From NCBI RefSeq assembly GCF_005222695.1, contig NZ_STGG01000011.1, positions 62,001 to 126,000 of the forward strand: a stretch of DNA of 64,000 nucleotides. Direction: 5' to 3'. The translations under genes were made by a program, and so were the position numbers. The notes below the pieces were generated by a model, which searched no databases, had not been told where the DNA came from, and saw only the letters and a program-made list of their open reading frames with translations. Origin of the DNA: Massilia sp. HP4. GTDB taxonomy: Bacteria; Pseudomonadota; Gammaproteobacteria; Burkholderiales; Burkholderiaceae_D. Below are positions 27,101 through 34,825 of the stretch, one piece after another. Every line of letters starts with the position of its first letter. The stretch's first letter is position 1.

Positions 27101-27469
27101 GGCCAGCGTGGTCCGGGACAGCAGCGCCAGGTCTTGCAGCCACGCTTCGGCGCGCGCCGCGCTTGCCGCCGGCGACTGCGCCATCGCGTGCCGGTAGCGT
27201 TCGAGTTCGACCAGCAGCACCGCCACCACATGCTTGCAGTTGTAGCTCATGGGACAGCTGCAACTGCCGTGGAAATCGATGCCGCCACGGCCCGACTTGA
27301 AGCGGATGGCCTGGCGGTACAGTTCACCGCCGCTGCCGCCGACTTCGCCGATGAGCTTGTCGTCGTCGCGGCGCGCGCTGCGCACCTTGCCTTTGCGCGT
27401 GTAGTCTTCTCCGCGCTGCAGGGTGCCGGCGTCGAAGTTGCGGCTCAGGTCGGCATGGTCGAAGTACAT
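24155..27469 (-). CDS. SNF2-family DEAD/DEAH-box helicase with SWIM zinc finger
   Basis: 1,104 residues. Residues about 68-82 hold a SWIM-type zinc finger (CSCPMSYNCKH). A long variable middle, with acidic loops, extends to about 600. The SNF2 ATPase follows: Walker A-like DDMGLGKTIQ near 662, Walker B box DEAQYIKN near 758, then LTGTPVQNHLGELWSQ. The helicase C domain has VLVFSQFTSMLSLIG and TDRAWRIGQQQPV. Bacterial SWIM-SNF2 proteins are translocases on DNA, often linked to transcription (RapA-like) or to defence, but here no partner gene is present. The flanks are a membrane protein gene and the YgiW-like gene, so it appears to be a single transcription unit. Confidence 0.93.
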   Translation of the reverse strand: MYFDHADLSRNFDAGTLQRGEDYTRKGKVRSARRDDDKLIGEVGGSGGELYRQAIRFKSGRGGIDFHGSCSCPMSYNCKHVVAVLLVELERYRHAMAQSPAASAARAEAWLQDLALLSRTTLAQAAANPGAASTLAWVLVPEPAGGPPRLHLRRARLRKNGGFNGTTPIHDVHALLRASAGSPEPGDDESLRLFAALQAGDIVASDAMVSGAIGARLLTRLCAEDQLLLAWSDDDLRRNHLFCLQPGPRREATLGWRSSAGDDAAWLDWSFDDGSPMGVLPTDPPLYLGEDTLGELALRASLAALPPAALVNLVAGAPRLQAEQRAGMAAQLAALGLDHLVPPPQAVETRLRGDVVPTPWLVLDSIEAGWGRNEVWHDHAHLSFEYDGHSTEDVDGPVLRSVRDGVVELIERDPVAEAAAAAVLSELGFRSPPTGSPLDDWPGVLTLADEGAWLAFASQGVARLQAAGWQIEMEDNYRFDLARVDDWYAELDEEDEGGNAWFSLELGIVVGGERHALLPLLVQMVRAAPRDFAAAALAARGDDQELLVELTNFERVALPWGRVKPILATLGELYFGERLGNGVRLPAMDAARLAELERAARLRWIGGERLRELGRKLDSFGGIQSVTPPAGLQAALRPYQLGGLAWLQFLREYGFGGILADDMGLGKTIQTLAHILLEKEAGRLDAPALVVAPTSLMPNWQAEAARFAPGLRVLLLHGKERVSQFDAIGEYDLVLTTYALLGRDEDALRRHRYHLLILDEAQYIKNSRAKAAQTARLLDARHRLCLTGTPVQNHLGELWSQFHFLMPGLLGDERSFKANYRKPIEQGGDTLRQDFLVRRVKPFMLRRTKDKVATELPPKSEILLPVELCSAQRDLYETVRVAMDRKVRAEIDRKGLARSHIVILEALLKLRQVCCDPRLVEPASETGSAKLDTLMELLDTLTSEGRKVLVFSQFTSMLSLIGAALQARGVDFVELTGSTLDRAAPVAAFQEGKVGVFLISLKAGGVGLNLTAADTVIHYDPWWNPASENQATDRAWRIGQQQPVFVYKLIARGTLEEKIQELQRRKGELANAVLSNEGESELAPGLQADDLRAIFSLAPPGQPA

Positions 27470-27527
27470 GGGCGGGACGGCGTGGCGGTCAAACCGCCAT
27501 TATCGCCCACGCCGCCGCTCGCGGTGC

Positions 27528-27941
27528 TCAGTTGCTCACGACCTTGATCTGCTCGACGTCGAGCTTCGATTCGCCGAACATTTCCTTGTCAAACTCGCCG
27601 GTCAGCTCGACCACCGTGTTGTGGTCGACCTTCACGCCCTGCGGGAAACGGTCGGCATCGATCTCGACCGTGATCTTGCCGCTCGCGTCGGTGAACTCGT
27701 AGTCTTCGTCGCCCTTGTGGCTGGTCAGCTTGCCTTTCAGGCGCACATACTGGTCGTCCTTGCCCTTGGCCTGCAAGTCCTTGGCCGTCATCATCGGCGC
27801 GCCCGACGGGCCGGTATAGCCCGAGACCCGTTTGACGTCGATAGCCGCGCCGGGCGGCGCATCGGCGATATTCTGTGCGGCGGCAGTACCCGAAACAGCG
27901 AGCAGCGCGGCGATGCAGGAGAGGTGGAAAATATGCTTCAT
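27528..27941 (-). CDS. YgiW/YdeI-family periplasmic OB-fold stress protein
   Basis: 137 residues from ATG 27941. The signal peptide is MKHIFHLSCIAALLAVSGTAAAQ. The mature protein has the bacterial OB-fold (BOF) pattern: VRLKGKLTSHKGDEDYEFTD, ITVEIDADRFPQGVKV and VELTGEFDKE, ending KLDVEQIKVV. YgiW (VisP) in enterobacteria and Pasteurellaceae is linked to qseBC and to stress and virulence. Here the same association is seen: it lies downstream of the QseC/QseB-type genes in the same orientation, with a small membrane protein gene between. Confidence 0.9.
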   Translation of the reverse strand: MKHIFHLSCIAALLAVSGTAAAQNIADAPPGAAIDVKRVSGYTGPSGAPMMTAKDLQAKGKDDQYVRLKGKLTSHKGDEDYEFTDASGKITVEIDADRFPQGVKVDHNTVVELTGEFDKEMFGESKLDVEQIKVVSN

Positions 27942-28050
27942 GATCGATCCTTTGTCCGGGTTGGTTGTCGTCGCCTGCGCCGTAGCGGCAGGCACAGGCG
28001 CATTACAACGGCCGGACATTAAACCGATCTTAAGAAGACTCGAGACTGAC

Positions 28051-28260
28051 TCAGAATGCGTCGTCCTGGCGATCCTCCTTGCGCATCAGCAGTGCGATGC
28101 GTTTCTTCTTCTTTTTCACGACGACAGCCTGCTCCTGCGCCGGCTTGGTGGCCGGCGGCGGGGCGACGGGCAATGGAAAGCCCAGGAAGGCCATTACGAA
28201 GAAGATCGGCAGAAGGACGTAGAACAGGGGCCGCTTCCAGTTCAGTTTCTGTTTCAGCAT
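28051..28260 (-). CDS. small membrane protein between histidine kinase and YgiW genes
   Basis: 69 residues: a basic start (MLKQKLNWKR), one TM helix (PLFYVLLPIFFVMAFLGF), a Pro/Ala stretch (PLPVAPPPATKPAQEQ) and a lysine run (KKKKKR) with a charged tail. The layout is that of a single-pass inner membrane protein. No clear ribosome site precedes the ATG, and a GTG three codons earlier is possible, so the start is uncertain. The position, in the same orientation between a QseC-type kinase and a YgiW-type protein, suggests it could be part of that sensing unit; no family is recognised. Confidence 0.45.
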   Translation of the reverse strand: MLKQKLNWKRPLFYVLLPIFFVMAFLGFPLPVAPPPATKPAQEQAVVVKKKKKRIALLMRKEDRQDDAF

Positions 28261-28322
28261 GCGCAGCACATTGTGCCGGGCCGGCTTAAAACAAGAACAA
28301 TTTCTTACCCACAGAACATAAT

Positions 28323-29687
28323 CTACACAGGGGGCAGATCCAGCATCACGCCCAGTCCACGGCCATCGATCCCCGGGCCGAACGCCAGTTCGATACCATG
28401 CAGGTCGGCGATGCGCTTGACGATCGACAGCCCCAGCCCGCTGCCCTGCTGTCCCTGTCCCAGCACGCGGAAGAAGCGCTCGGTCAGGCGTTGACGACTC
28501 TCCAGGTCGACGCCGGGGCCGTTGTCGCGCACTGCAATGCGCGTAGCGCCCGCGTGGTGCACGGCCTCGAGTTCGATCCGGCTGCCGTCCGGGCAGTAGC
28601 GCAGCGCATTGTCGACCAGGTTGCGCAGCACGATTTCCAGCATCTGCGGATCGGCCTGCACTTCCTGCACCTCGCAGCGCAGCCCCAGTGCGATGCCGCG
28701 CCCGGCCGCTTCCTGCACATGCATGCCGGCCACGCGCTCGAACAGCGGCGCGAGCAGGACCGGCTGGCGCACCAGCTGCTCGCGCGCCAGCGGGTCCAGG
28801 CGCGCCAGGGTGAGCAGGCTGTCGACCAGCGCCGTCAGGCGCGCGATGTCCTGGCGCAACTTGTGGAATGGCGCCGCCAGGTCGGGATGCTGGCGCCCCA
28901 GCAGCTGCACGTGCATGTGCAGGCCGGCCAGCGGCGTGCGCAGCTCGTGGGCGGCGTCGGCAGTAAAGCGGCGCTCGGCCTGCAGGGCCGCATCCAGCCG
29001 TCCCAGCACGCCGTTCAGTGCCTGCACGATGGGCAGCACTTCGCGCGCCTGGCCGGCGGTCGCCACCTGCGCCAGGTCGTCCGGCGTCTTGGCCGCGATG
29101 CTGGCGGCGGTGCGGCGCAAGGGTTTCAGGACGCGGCCGGTCAGGATCCAGCACACCAGCGCCAGCAGCAGCAGGAAGCCCAGCACGGGCAGCCACAGCG
29201 AATCGGCCAGTTCCTCCAGGATGTCATAGCGCTTGTCGACCTGCTGGCCGACCTGCACCTCGAAGTTGCGGGCTTCGTCGCGCACCACGAACACGCGCCA
29301 GCGCTCGCCGTTCGCCAGCGCTTCGGCGAAGCCGTGGTCGTCGTCGAAGTTGGAGACATAGGGCCGCAGCGGCGCGTCGCCGGTGCGCTGGATCACGCGC
29401 CCGTCGACCACGATCTGGTATTGCATGTCGACCTTGCGGCCATGTTCGCCGCCGGCGCCGCCCTGCGGCAGCAGGCCGCGTTCGTTCCAGTCGGTCGTCG
29501 CCGCCATGATCATATAGCCCGATTCTTCCAGCGCGTCGTCGAACACCTCGTTGGTTTCCTGCCAGGCGATCACGGTCACGATGCCCAGGCTCGCCAGCCA
29601 CAGCACGGTGCTGGCGGCCACGATGACGGCCAGCAGGCGCCGGCGCAGCGACCACGGCGCGTCCTTGTCGGGTGCCTTACTCGCCAT
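28323..29687 (-). CDS. QseC-type sensor histidine kinase
   Basis: 454 residues. TM1 is about residues 18-42 (LLAVIVAASTVLWLASLG) and TM2 about 163-184, with a 120-residue periplasmic sensor between. A HAMP-like linker follows, then HisKA with phosphoacceptor His247 in FTADAAHELRTPLAG. The ATPase part has the N box LVDNALRYCPDGS, G1 DNGPGVD and G2 GSGLGLSIV. The architecture matches the QseC/PmrB-type group. Its cognate regulator is encoded immediately upstream, and the genes overlap by 11 bases (29677-29687). Confidence 0.92.
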   Translation of the reverse strand: MASKAPDKDAPWSLRRRLLAVIVAASTVLWLASLGIVTVIAWQETNEVFDDALEESGYMIMAATTDWNERGLLPQGGAGGEHGRKVDMQYQIVVDGRVIQRTGDAPLRPYVSNFDDDHGFAEALANGERWRVFVVRDEARNFEVQVGQQVDKRYDILEELADSLWLPVLGFLLLLALVCWILTGRVLKPLRRTAASIAAKTPDDLAQVATAGQAREVLPIVQALNGVLGRLDAALQAERRFTADAAHELRTPLAGLHMHVQLLGRQHPDLAAPFHKLRQDIARLTALVDSLLTLARLDPLAREQLVRQPVLLAPLFERVAGMHVQEAAGRGIALGLRCEVQEVQADPQMLEIVLRNLVDNALRYCPDGSRIELEAVHHAGATRIAVRDNGPGVDLESRQRLTERFFRVLGQGQQGSGLGLSIVKRIADLHGIELAFGPGIDGRGLGVMLDLPPV

Positions 29688-30342
29688 CGCTCTTCAACCG
29701 GTAGCCCAGGCCGCGCACGGTGACGATGCTGTCGGCGCCGAATTTCTTGCGCAGGTTGTGGATGTAGACCTCGATCGCATTGCTTTCCACCTCGTCGCCC
29801 CAGCCGTACAGGGTTTCCTCGATCTGGGCGCGGGTAACAATGCCGTTCTTTCTGGATAGGAGTGCGTACAGCACGTTGTACTCGCGCGCGGTCAGCGCGA
29901 CCGGTTCGCCGGCCAGGGTGGCCCCCTTGGTGTCGAGGTTCAGGGCGATCCCGGCGTGGCGCAGCTCGTTGGCGGCCTGGTTGGCCCCGCGCCGCACGGC
30001 GGCCCGGATGCGGGCCGACATCTCCTCGAGCTCGAACGGCTTGACCAGGTAGTCGTCGGCGCCCAGGTCCAGTCCCTCGACCCGGTCGGCCAGCGCATTG
30101 AAGGCGGTAATCAGGATCACCGGCACGCCGTTGCCGGCCTTGCGTAGCTGCGCCAGCAGGTCGTCGCCCGACAGGCCGGGCAGGCCGCGGTCGAGCAGCA
30201 CGCAGTCGTAATGGTGCGTCTTGAGGGCGGTGTCGGCCGAATCGCCGCGCTGGACCCAGTCCACCGCGTGCTGGTCCAGGCGCAGCCAGGCCTGGATGGT
30301 TTCGCCAAGGGAGATATCGTCTTCGACCAACAGGATGCGCAT
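29677..30342 (-). CDS. QseB-type OmpR-family response regulator
   Basis: 221 residues from ATG 30342 (MRILLVEDD); the open frame upstream to 30411 has no family similarity. Receiver domain: acidic pair Glu7-Asp8-Asp9, phosphoacceptor Asp51 in VLLDRGLPG (the usual Leu after Asp is Arg here), Thr83-type and Lys near 105 (VKPFELEE). A winged-helix DNA-binding domain occupies about 128-218 (LTAREYNVLYALLS, VEVHNLRKK-like YIHNLRKKFG, GLGYRL). It probably controls its own operon and envelope genes. Coupled to the sensor kinase by an 11-base overlap. Confidence 0.92.
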   Translation of the reverse strand: MRILLVEDDISLGETIQAWLRLDQHAVDWVQRGDSADTALKTHHYDCVLLDRGLPGLSGDDLLAQLRKAGNGVPVILITAFNALADRVEGLDLGADDYLVKPFELEEMSARIRAAVRRGANQAANELRHAGIALNLDTKGATLAGEPVALTAREYNVLYALLSRKNGIVTRAQIEETLYGWGDEVESNAIEVYIHNLRKKFGADSIVTVRGLGYRLKSDGE

Positions 30343-30423
30343 GCGGAAATCCGGCAACAGGGATACGCCAGTATGGCGTAAACAATTCGCCGCCGAGCAT
30401 GCCGCGCGCACATGAAGCCGATC

Positions 30424-30633
30424 TTAAGGCTTCTTGAGCGCCCCGGGCTTGTGCGCCGCCTCGGCGCCGGTCTTGTCGCTCGCCACCAGGTATTCCGGGT
30501 TGTCCTTCGACGCCGCCACGTGGTGGCCCTTGATGTCGGTCGGCGAGGTCAGCTTCTTCCTGACCTTGCCCGTGACCGTGCCTTGCGACGACTTCCATTG
30601 CACCTTGTCGCCCGCCTTGAATGTGCCAGCCAT
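30424..30633 (-). CDS. DUF2945 / hypervirulence-associated TUDOR-domain protein
   Basis: 69 residues from ATG 30633, with AGGAGG four bases upstream of the start. The sequence AGTFKAGDKVQWKSSQGTVTG at the N-terminus is the compact SH3/TUDOR-like beta-barrel of the DUF2945 family. SKDNPEYLVASDKTG forms the middle, and a Lys-rich tail follows. These small basic proteins are widespread in soil bacteria; a role in nucleic-acid binding or stress is suspected but not shown. It lies 81 bases upstream of the response regulator gene, so it could share its transcript. Confidence 0.88.
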   Translation of the reverse strand: MAGTFKAGDKVQWKSSQGTVTGKVRKKLTSPTDIKGHHVAASKDNPEYLVASDKTGAEAAHKPGALKKP

Positions 30634-30831
30634 GCTGCCTCCTGAATGTGATGTGGGCCTATTTGACCATGCTTCGGGTCGACGCCCGCATATGTGCGCG
30701 TGACAAACGGGAGACAAGCACCACGGTTTTTTGGCTTGCCGTAAAGACATGATTTTTAAGGTAAAAAATGTAGAATGCGCCGTCCGGCCGCATCGGCGGC
30801 GGGCTCGCCGATCCACCCTTTACCTGGGCCT

Positions 30832-32079
30832 ATGATGCAATCTGTCTCTCCGCTAGTCACCAACGATGCCGTCGTGCTCGGCATGCTGGCCGTCATCCTC
30901 GGCGCCGTCTTCTGGACCTCTTCCCAGAAATCGGGCGCCTGGAGCAGGTTCTATACCTATGTACCGGCGCTGCTGCTGTGCTACCTGATCCCGGCCCTGC
31001 TCAATACCGCCGGCATCATCGACGGCAATGCCTCCGGCCTGTATTCGATGGCGCGCGACTACCTGCTGCCGACCGCCCTGGTGCTGCTGTGCGTGGCGAT
31101 CGACTTCGGCGCCGTGCTGCGGCTCGGCCCCAAGGCTATCGTCATGTTCCTGACCGGCACCCTGGGCGTCATGCTGGGCGCCATCGTGTCCTTCGTCGCG
31201 ATGGACTTCATCCATCCCGAAACCGTGGCCGGCGACACCTGGCGCGGCATGACGACCATCACCGGCGCCTGGATCGGCGGCGGCGCCAACCAGGCCGCGA
31301 TGAAGGAAGTGTTCGAGGTCGACGCGACCCTGTTCGGCCAGTTCGTCGCGGTCGACGTGCTGGTCGCCAGCCTGTGGATGGCGGTGCTGCTGTTCTTGGC
31401 GGGACGGGCCCAGGCCTTCGACCGCTGGACCGGCGCCGATGTCTCTGCCATCAATGCGCTCAAGGAGAGCATCGAGCATTACCAGGCCGAACACGCGCGC
31501 ATCCCCACGCTCACCGATGTGATGGTGGTGCTGGCCGTCGGCCTGGGCGCGACCGGCCTGGCGCATGCGCTGACCGGCCCCACCGTCGCCTGGATCTCGA
31601 GCCTGCCGGCCGAATGGCGCCTGCAGGACTACAGCCTGACCTCGAACTTCTTCTGGATCGTGGTCTACGCCACCACCTTCGGCCTGCTGCTGAGCTTTAC
31701 GCGGGCGCGCAAGCTGGAAGGCGCGGGCGCCTCCACTGTCGGCTCGGCCATGCTGTACATCCTGGTCGCGACCATCGGCATGCACATGGACCTGAACGCC
31801 CTGCTCGACCGCCCATGGCTGTTCCTGCTGGGCCTGATCTGGATGGCGGTGCACGGCGGCCTGATGCTGCTGGTGGCCAAGCTGATCCGCGCGCCGCTGT
31901 TCTTCATGGCGGTGGGTTCGCAGGCCAATATCGGCGGCGCCGCGTCGGCGCCGGTGGTCGCCAGCGCCTTCCATCCGGCGCTGGCCCCGGTCGGGGTGCT
32001 GCTGGCGGTGATCGGCTATGCCCTCGGCACCTACTGCGCCTACATCACCGGCCTGCTGCTGCGCGCCATGGCCACCTGA
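30832..32079 (+). CDS. DUF819 family membrane protein
   Basis: 415 residues from ATG 30832 (a second ATG follows immediately). About eleven hydrophobic segments are present, beginning VVLGMLAVILGAVFWTSSQ. The motif WIGGGANQAAMKEVFEVD near residue 145 and the repeat-like GSQANIGGAASAPVVASAF near 365 are typical of the DUF819 (YjcL-like) transporters, in which two inverted halves carry Gly-rich re-entrant loops. The substrate is unknown. It is monocistronic, followed by a terminator that it shares with the convergent BCCT gene. Confidence 0.87.
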   Translation: MMQSVSPLVTNDAVVLGMLAVILGAVFWTSSQKSGAWSRFYTYVPALLLCYLIPALLNTAGIIDGNASGLYSMARDYLLPTALVLLCVAIDFGAVLRLGPKAIVMFLTGTLGVMLGAIVSFVAMDFIHPETVAGDTWRGMTTITGAWIGGGANQAAMKEVFEVDATLFGQFVAVDVLVASLWMAVLLFLAGRAQAFDRWTGADVSAINALKESIEHYQAEHARIPTLTDVMVVLAVGLGATGLAHALTGPTVAWISSLPAEWRLQDYSLTSNFFWIVVYATTFGLLLSFTRARKLEGAGASTVGSAMLYILVATIGMHMDLNALLDRPWLFLLGLIWMAVHGGLMLLVAKLIRAPLFFMAVGSQANIGGAASAPVVASAFHPALAPVGVLLAVIGYALGTYCAYITGLLLRAMAT

Positions 32080-32088
32080 GTTTTACTG

Positions 32089-32111
32089 GCGCGCCCCGTC
32101 CAGGGGCGCGC
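32089..32111 (+). terminator. terminator between DUF819 and BCCT genes
   Basis: GCGCGCCCC (32089-32097) and its complement (32103-32111) around a five-base loop. On the plus strand TTGTTG follows; on the minus strand pyrimidine-poor DNA precedes TAAAAC-type sequence. It serves convergent genes, though it reads into the very end of neither. Confidence 0.65.
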
Positions 32112-32120
32112 TTGTTGCGC

Positions 32121-33638
32121 TTATTTCTCGACCATCTGGCGCATGCGGCGGCGCAGTTCGCGCTCGCGCTTCTCGTGCGCCGTCCAGTCCTCGCACACGG
32201 CGCGATGGAGCGACACCATCATCAGCACGATCACCACCGTGAACGGCAGCGCGAACACGATGGTCGCGGTCTGCACCGCCTTCAGGCCCCCGGCCAGCAG
32301 CAGGCTGATCGCGATGCCGGCCACGAGCGCGCCCCACATCAGCTTGGACTTGTTGGACGGGTCCGGATTGCCGCCGCTGCTCATCATGCCCAGCACCAGC
32401 ACCGCCGAGTCACCCGAGGTGACGAAGAAGATCAGCACCAGCACCGTGGCCACGGCCGACATGATGGTACCGAACGGCAGCGCGTCGAACAGCGCGAACA
32501 GCGCGGTCGAGGTGTCGGCGCGCACCGCGTCCGAGATCGGGATGTGCTGCCAGATCTCCATGTGCAGCGCGGTGCCGCCGAAGATCGAGAACCAGACGAA
32601 GGCGGCCAGCGACGGCGCCAGCATGGTGCCGACGATGAATTCGCGGATCGTGCGCCCGCGCGAGACGCGCGCGATGAACAGGCCGACGAACGGCGACCAC
32701 GAGATCCACCAGGCCCAGTAGAAGATGGTCCAGCTGCCGACCCAGGTGCTGTCGCGGAACGGGGTGGCGCGCAGGCTCATGCGCACGAATTCGGTCGCAT
32801 AGCTGCCCAGCGTGCTGGTCAGCGTGTCGATGATGGCGACCGTGGGCCCGACCAGGAACACCACCAGCGCCAGGAGGCCCGCCATGATCATGTTCACGTT
32901 CGACAGCAGCTTGACGCCGCGCCCCACGCCGCTGATCGCCGACGCCAGGAACATGGCGGTCGCGACCAGGATGATCCCGATCTGGGCCGTGTCGCTGACC
33001 GCGAGCCCGAACACCTTGTCCAGGCCGCTGTTGATCTGCAGGGCGCCGACGCCGAGCGAGCCGGCCACGCCGAAGGCGGTCGCCACCACCGCCAGGCCGT
33101 TGAACAGGCCCGACATGCGTGCGAAGCCTTTCCACGGCAGCGCGCTGATGCTGCTGCTGACCAGGGCGCTGCCGCCGCGCCGGTACTGGAAGAAGGCGAT
33201 CGCCAGCGCTACCGCGCTATATACGGCCCACGGATGTATGCCCCAGTGGAAGAAGGTGAAGCGCATCGCCACGCCGGCCGCTTCCGGGGTGCCGGACACG
33301 GTGCCGGGCGGCGCGTCGATATAGTGCGAGATCGGCTCGGCCACGCCGAAGAACACGAGGCCAATGCCCATGCCGGCCGCGAACAGCATCGAAAACCAGC
33401 TGCCGATCGAGAATTCCGGTTCGTCATCGTCGTCGCCGAGCTTGAGGTTGCCGTAGCGGCTGAAGGCCAGGAACACGGCGAAGACGACCATCCCCAGCAC
33501 CATCCACAGATAGAGCCAGCCGAAGTTGCGCGTAATTGCAGAGAGGGCGGTATCGAAGACCGAGCCCATGGTGGCGGGCGAGATCACGCCCCACAAAACG
33601 ATGGCAAGGATGAAACCCGCCGAGAGTGCTGTCTGCAT
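32121..33638 (-). CDS. BCCT family (betaine/carnitine/choline) transporter
   Basis: 505 residues with twelve predicted TM helices. Family signatures are present: GMGIGLVFFGVAEPISHY near residue 90, the Gly-rich SWFSMLFAAGMG, and the conserved TM8 segment WTIFYWAWWISWSPFVGLF with Trp residues that bind trimethylammonium groups, followed by FIARVSRGRTIREF. It lacks the long C-terminal osmosensing tail of BetT-type members, which are about 650 residues. It should import betaine-like compounds driven by Na+ or H+. It is divergent from the AraC-type regulator gene, across a 242-base AT-rich gap. Confidence 0.92.
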   Translation of the reverse strand: MQTALSAGFILAIVLWGVISPATMGSVFDTALSAITRNFGWLYLWMVLGMVVFAVFLAFSRYGNLKLGDDDDEPEFSIGSWFSMLFAAGMGIGLVFFGVAEPISHYIDAPPGTVSGTPEAAGVAMRFTFFHWGIHPWAVYSAVALAIAFFQYRRGGSALVSSSISALPWKGFARMSGLFNGLAVVATAFGVAGSLGVGALQINSGLDKVFGLAVSDTAQIGIILVATAMFLASAISGVGRGVKLLSNVNMIMAGLLALVVFLVGPTVAIIDTLTSTLGSYATEFVRMSLRATPFRDSTWVGSWTIFYWAWWISWSPFVGLFIARVSRGRTIREFIVGTMLAPSLAAFVWFSIFGGTALHMEIWQHIPISDAVRADTSTALFALFDALPFGTIMSAVATVLVLIFFVTSGDSAVLVLGMMSSGGNPDPSNKSKLMWGALVAGIAISLLLAGGLKAVQTATIVFALPFTVVIVLMMVSLHRAVCEDWTAHEKRERELRRRMRQMVEK

Positions 33639-33880
33639 ATTTTCTCCGTAGACAGTAACGCGCGTCGGCGTTCTTATGATTTAGAATAATTCATCATTTT
33701 AAGTGATTTATTAACTTATTGCAGTGCAGCAGTACTACTTGTGTGTCAGTGATATTAGCCTTTTCGCACGAAAGCGCCTGTTCGGTAGGCGTTGGGAGTT
33801 GTTGTCGCGGATACACATAGTTCGCCACGGCAGGGGCGTTTGGCCGCATAATCCATTCAGTCTTGTCATGACGTTATGCG

Positions 33881-34825
33881 ATGTCCGCTCCCGCCCTGCC
33901 CACCGCCTCTCCCACGCCACGCACGCGCGCCATCGCGCGCGATTCGCGCCTGTACGAGGTGATGGACCTGATGCTCGACTCGGTCGGCGACCCGCTGGCC
34001 CTGGGCAGCCTGGCCGCCTCGGCCAGCTATTCGAGCTACCACTTCGACCGCATCTTCCGCGAGCTCACCGGCTTCTCGGCGGTCGAATACCAGCGCAAGC
34101 GCCGCCTGCGGCGCGCCGCCCACCTGCTGCGCCACGAGCCGGACGTGCCGGTCGGGCGCATCGCCCAGGATTGCGGCTTCCCGTCCAACGCGGCGTTTTC
34201 CAAGGCGTTCCGCCAGCAGTTCGGGATGTCGGCCAAGGAGTGGCGCGACGGCGGCTGGCGCGCGTATATGGACGCCCAGGTCGGACGCGAGAGCGACGTC
34301 AGCTTCTTCGTGGCTGAACCGAGCAACCTGGCGGCCCTGCAGGCGCCCTACTGCCCGCCCGAACCGGGCAGCGTCGCCGCCCGCGTCACGCTGCGCACCC
34401 TGCCCGCCGTCAAGCTGCGCTACCAGCGCTTCTTCGGCCAGTCGGGCGCCACCCTGTCGCTGGCCTGTAATGCCTTCATCTGCGAGCGCGAGCGCGAAGG
34501 CCTCGCGCGCGGCACGCCCTGGTACGGCGTGTTCGACGAGGATCCGGGCTTTACTGGCGAGCGCGAATACTGCTACGACTTCGGCTTTGGCGCCGACGCG
34601 CCGGACGGCGACCAGACCCTCGGCCTGCGCCTGCTGCCGGCCGGCGCCTACGCCTGCCTCGACTTCCATGGCGAATGGCCGCGCTTTCGCGCCATGTACG
34701 AAGACTGGCTCGAGCGCCAGGCCGTATGGCGGCTGGACGCCACCCGCCCGCACATCCAGCAGGTCGAGCGCGATGGCGACGGCGGCTGGCGCGGCTGGCT
34801 GGCGTTGCCGGTCAAGAAGCGCTAG
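33881..34825 (+). CDS. AraC-family regulator with GyrI-like effector domain
   Basis: 314 residues. Two AraC-type helix-turn-helix motifs occupy about 35-120 (LGSLAASASYSSYHFDRIF and GRIAQDCGFPSNAAFSKAFR). The C-terminal 150 residues form a GyrI-like/SoxS-Rob-type small-molecule binding domain (VKLRYQRFFGQSG, WYGVFDEDPGF, AGAYACLDFHGEW). Such proteins sense drugs or cationic compounds. The preceding 242-base gap is AT-rich and divergent from the BCCT gene. The 3' end overlaps the convergent MFS gene by 14 bases. Confidence 0.88.
   Translation: MSAPALPTASPTPRTRAIARDSRLYEVMDLMLDSVGDPLALGSLAASASYSSYHFDRIFRELTGFSAVEYQRKRRLRRAAHLLRHEPDVPVGRIAQDCGFPSNAAFSKAFRQQFGMSAKEWRDGGWRAYMDAQVGRESDVSFFVAEPSNLAALQAPYCPPEPGSVAARVTLRTLPAVKLRYQRFFGQSGATLSLACNAFICEREREGLARGTPWYGVFDEDPGFTGEREYCYDFGFGADAPDGDQTLGLRLLPAGAYACLDFHGEWPRFRAMYEDWLERQAVWRLDATRPHIQQVERDGDGGWRGWLALPVKKR

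Noticed and set aside
30978..33689. A 903-codon open frame covering DUF819 and antisense BCCT
   Set aside because: The product is Arg/His-rich and crosses a terminator; both real genes are well supported.
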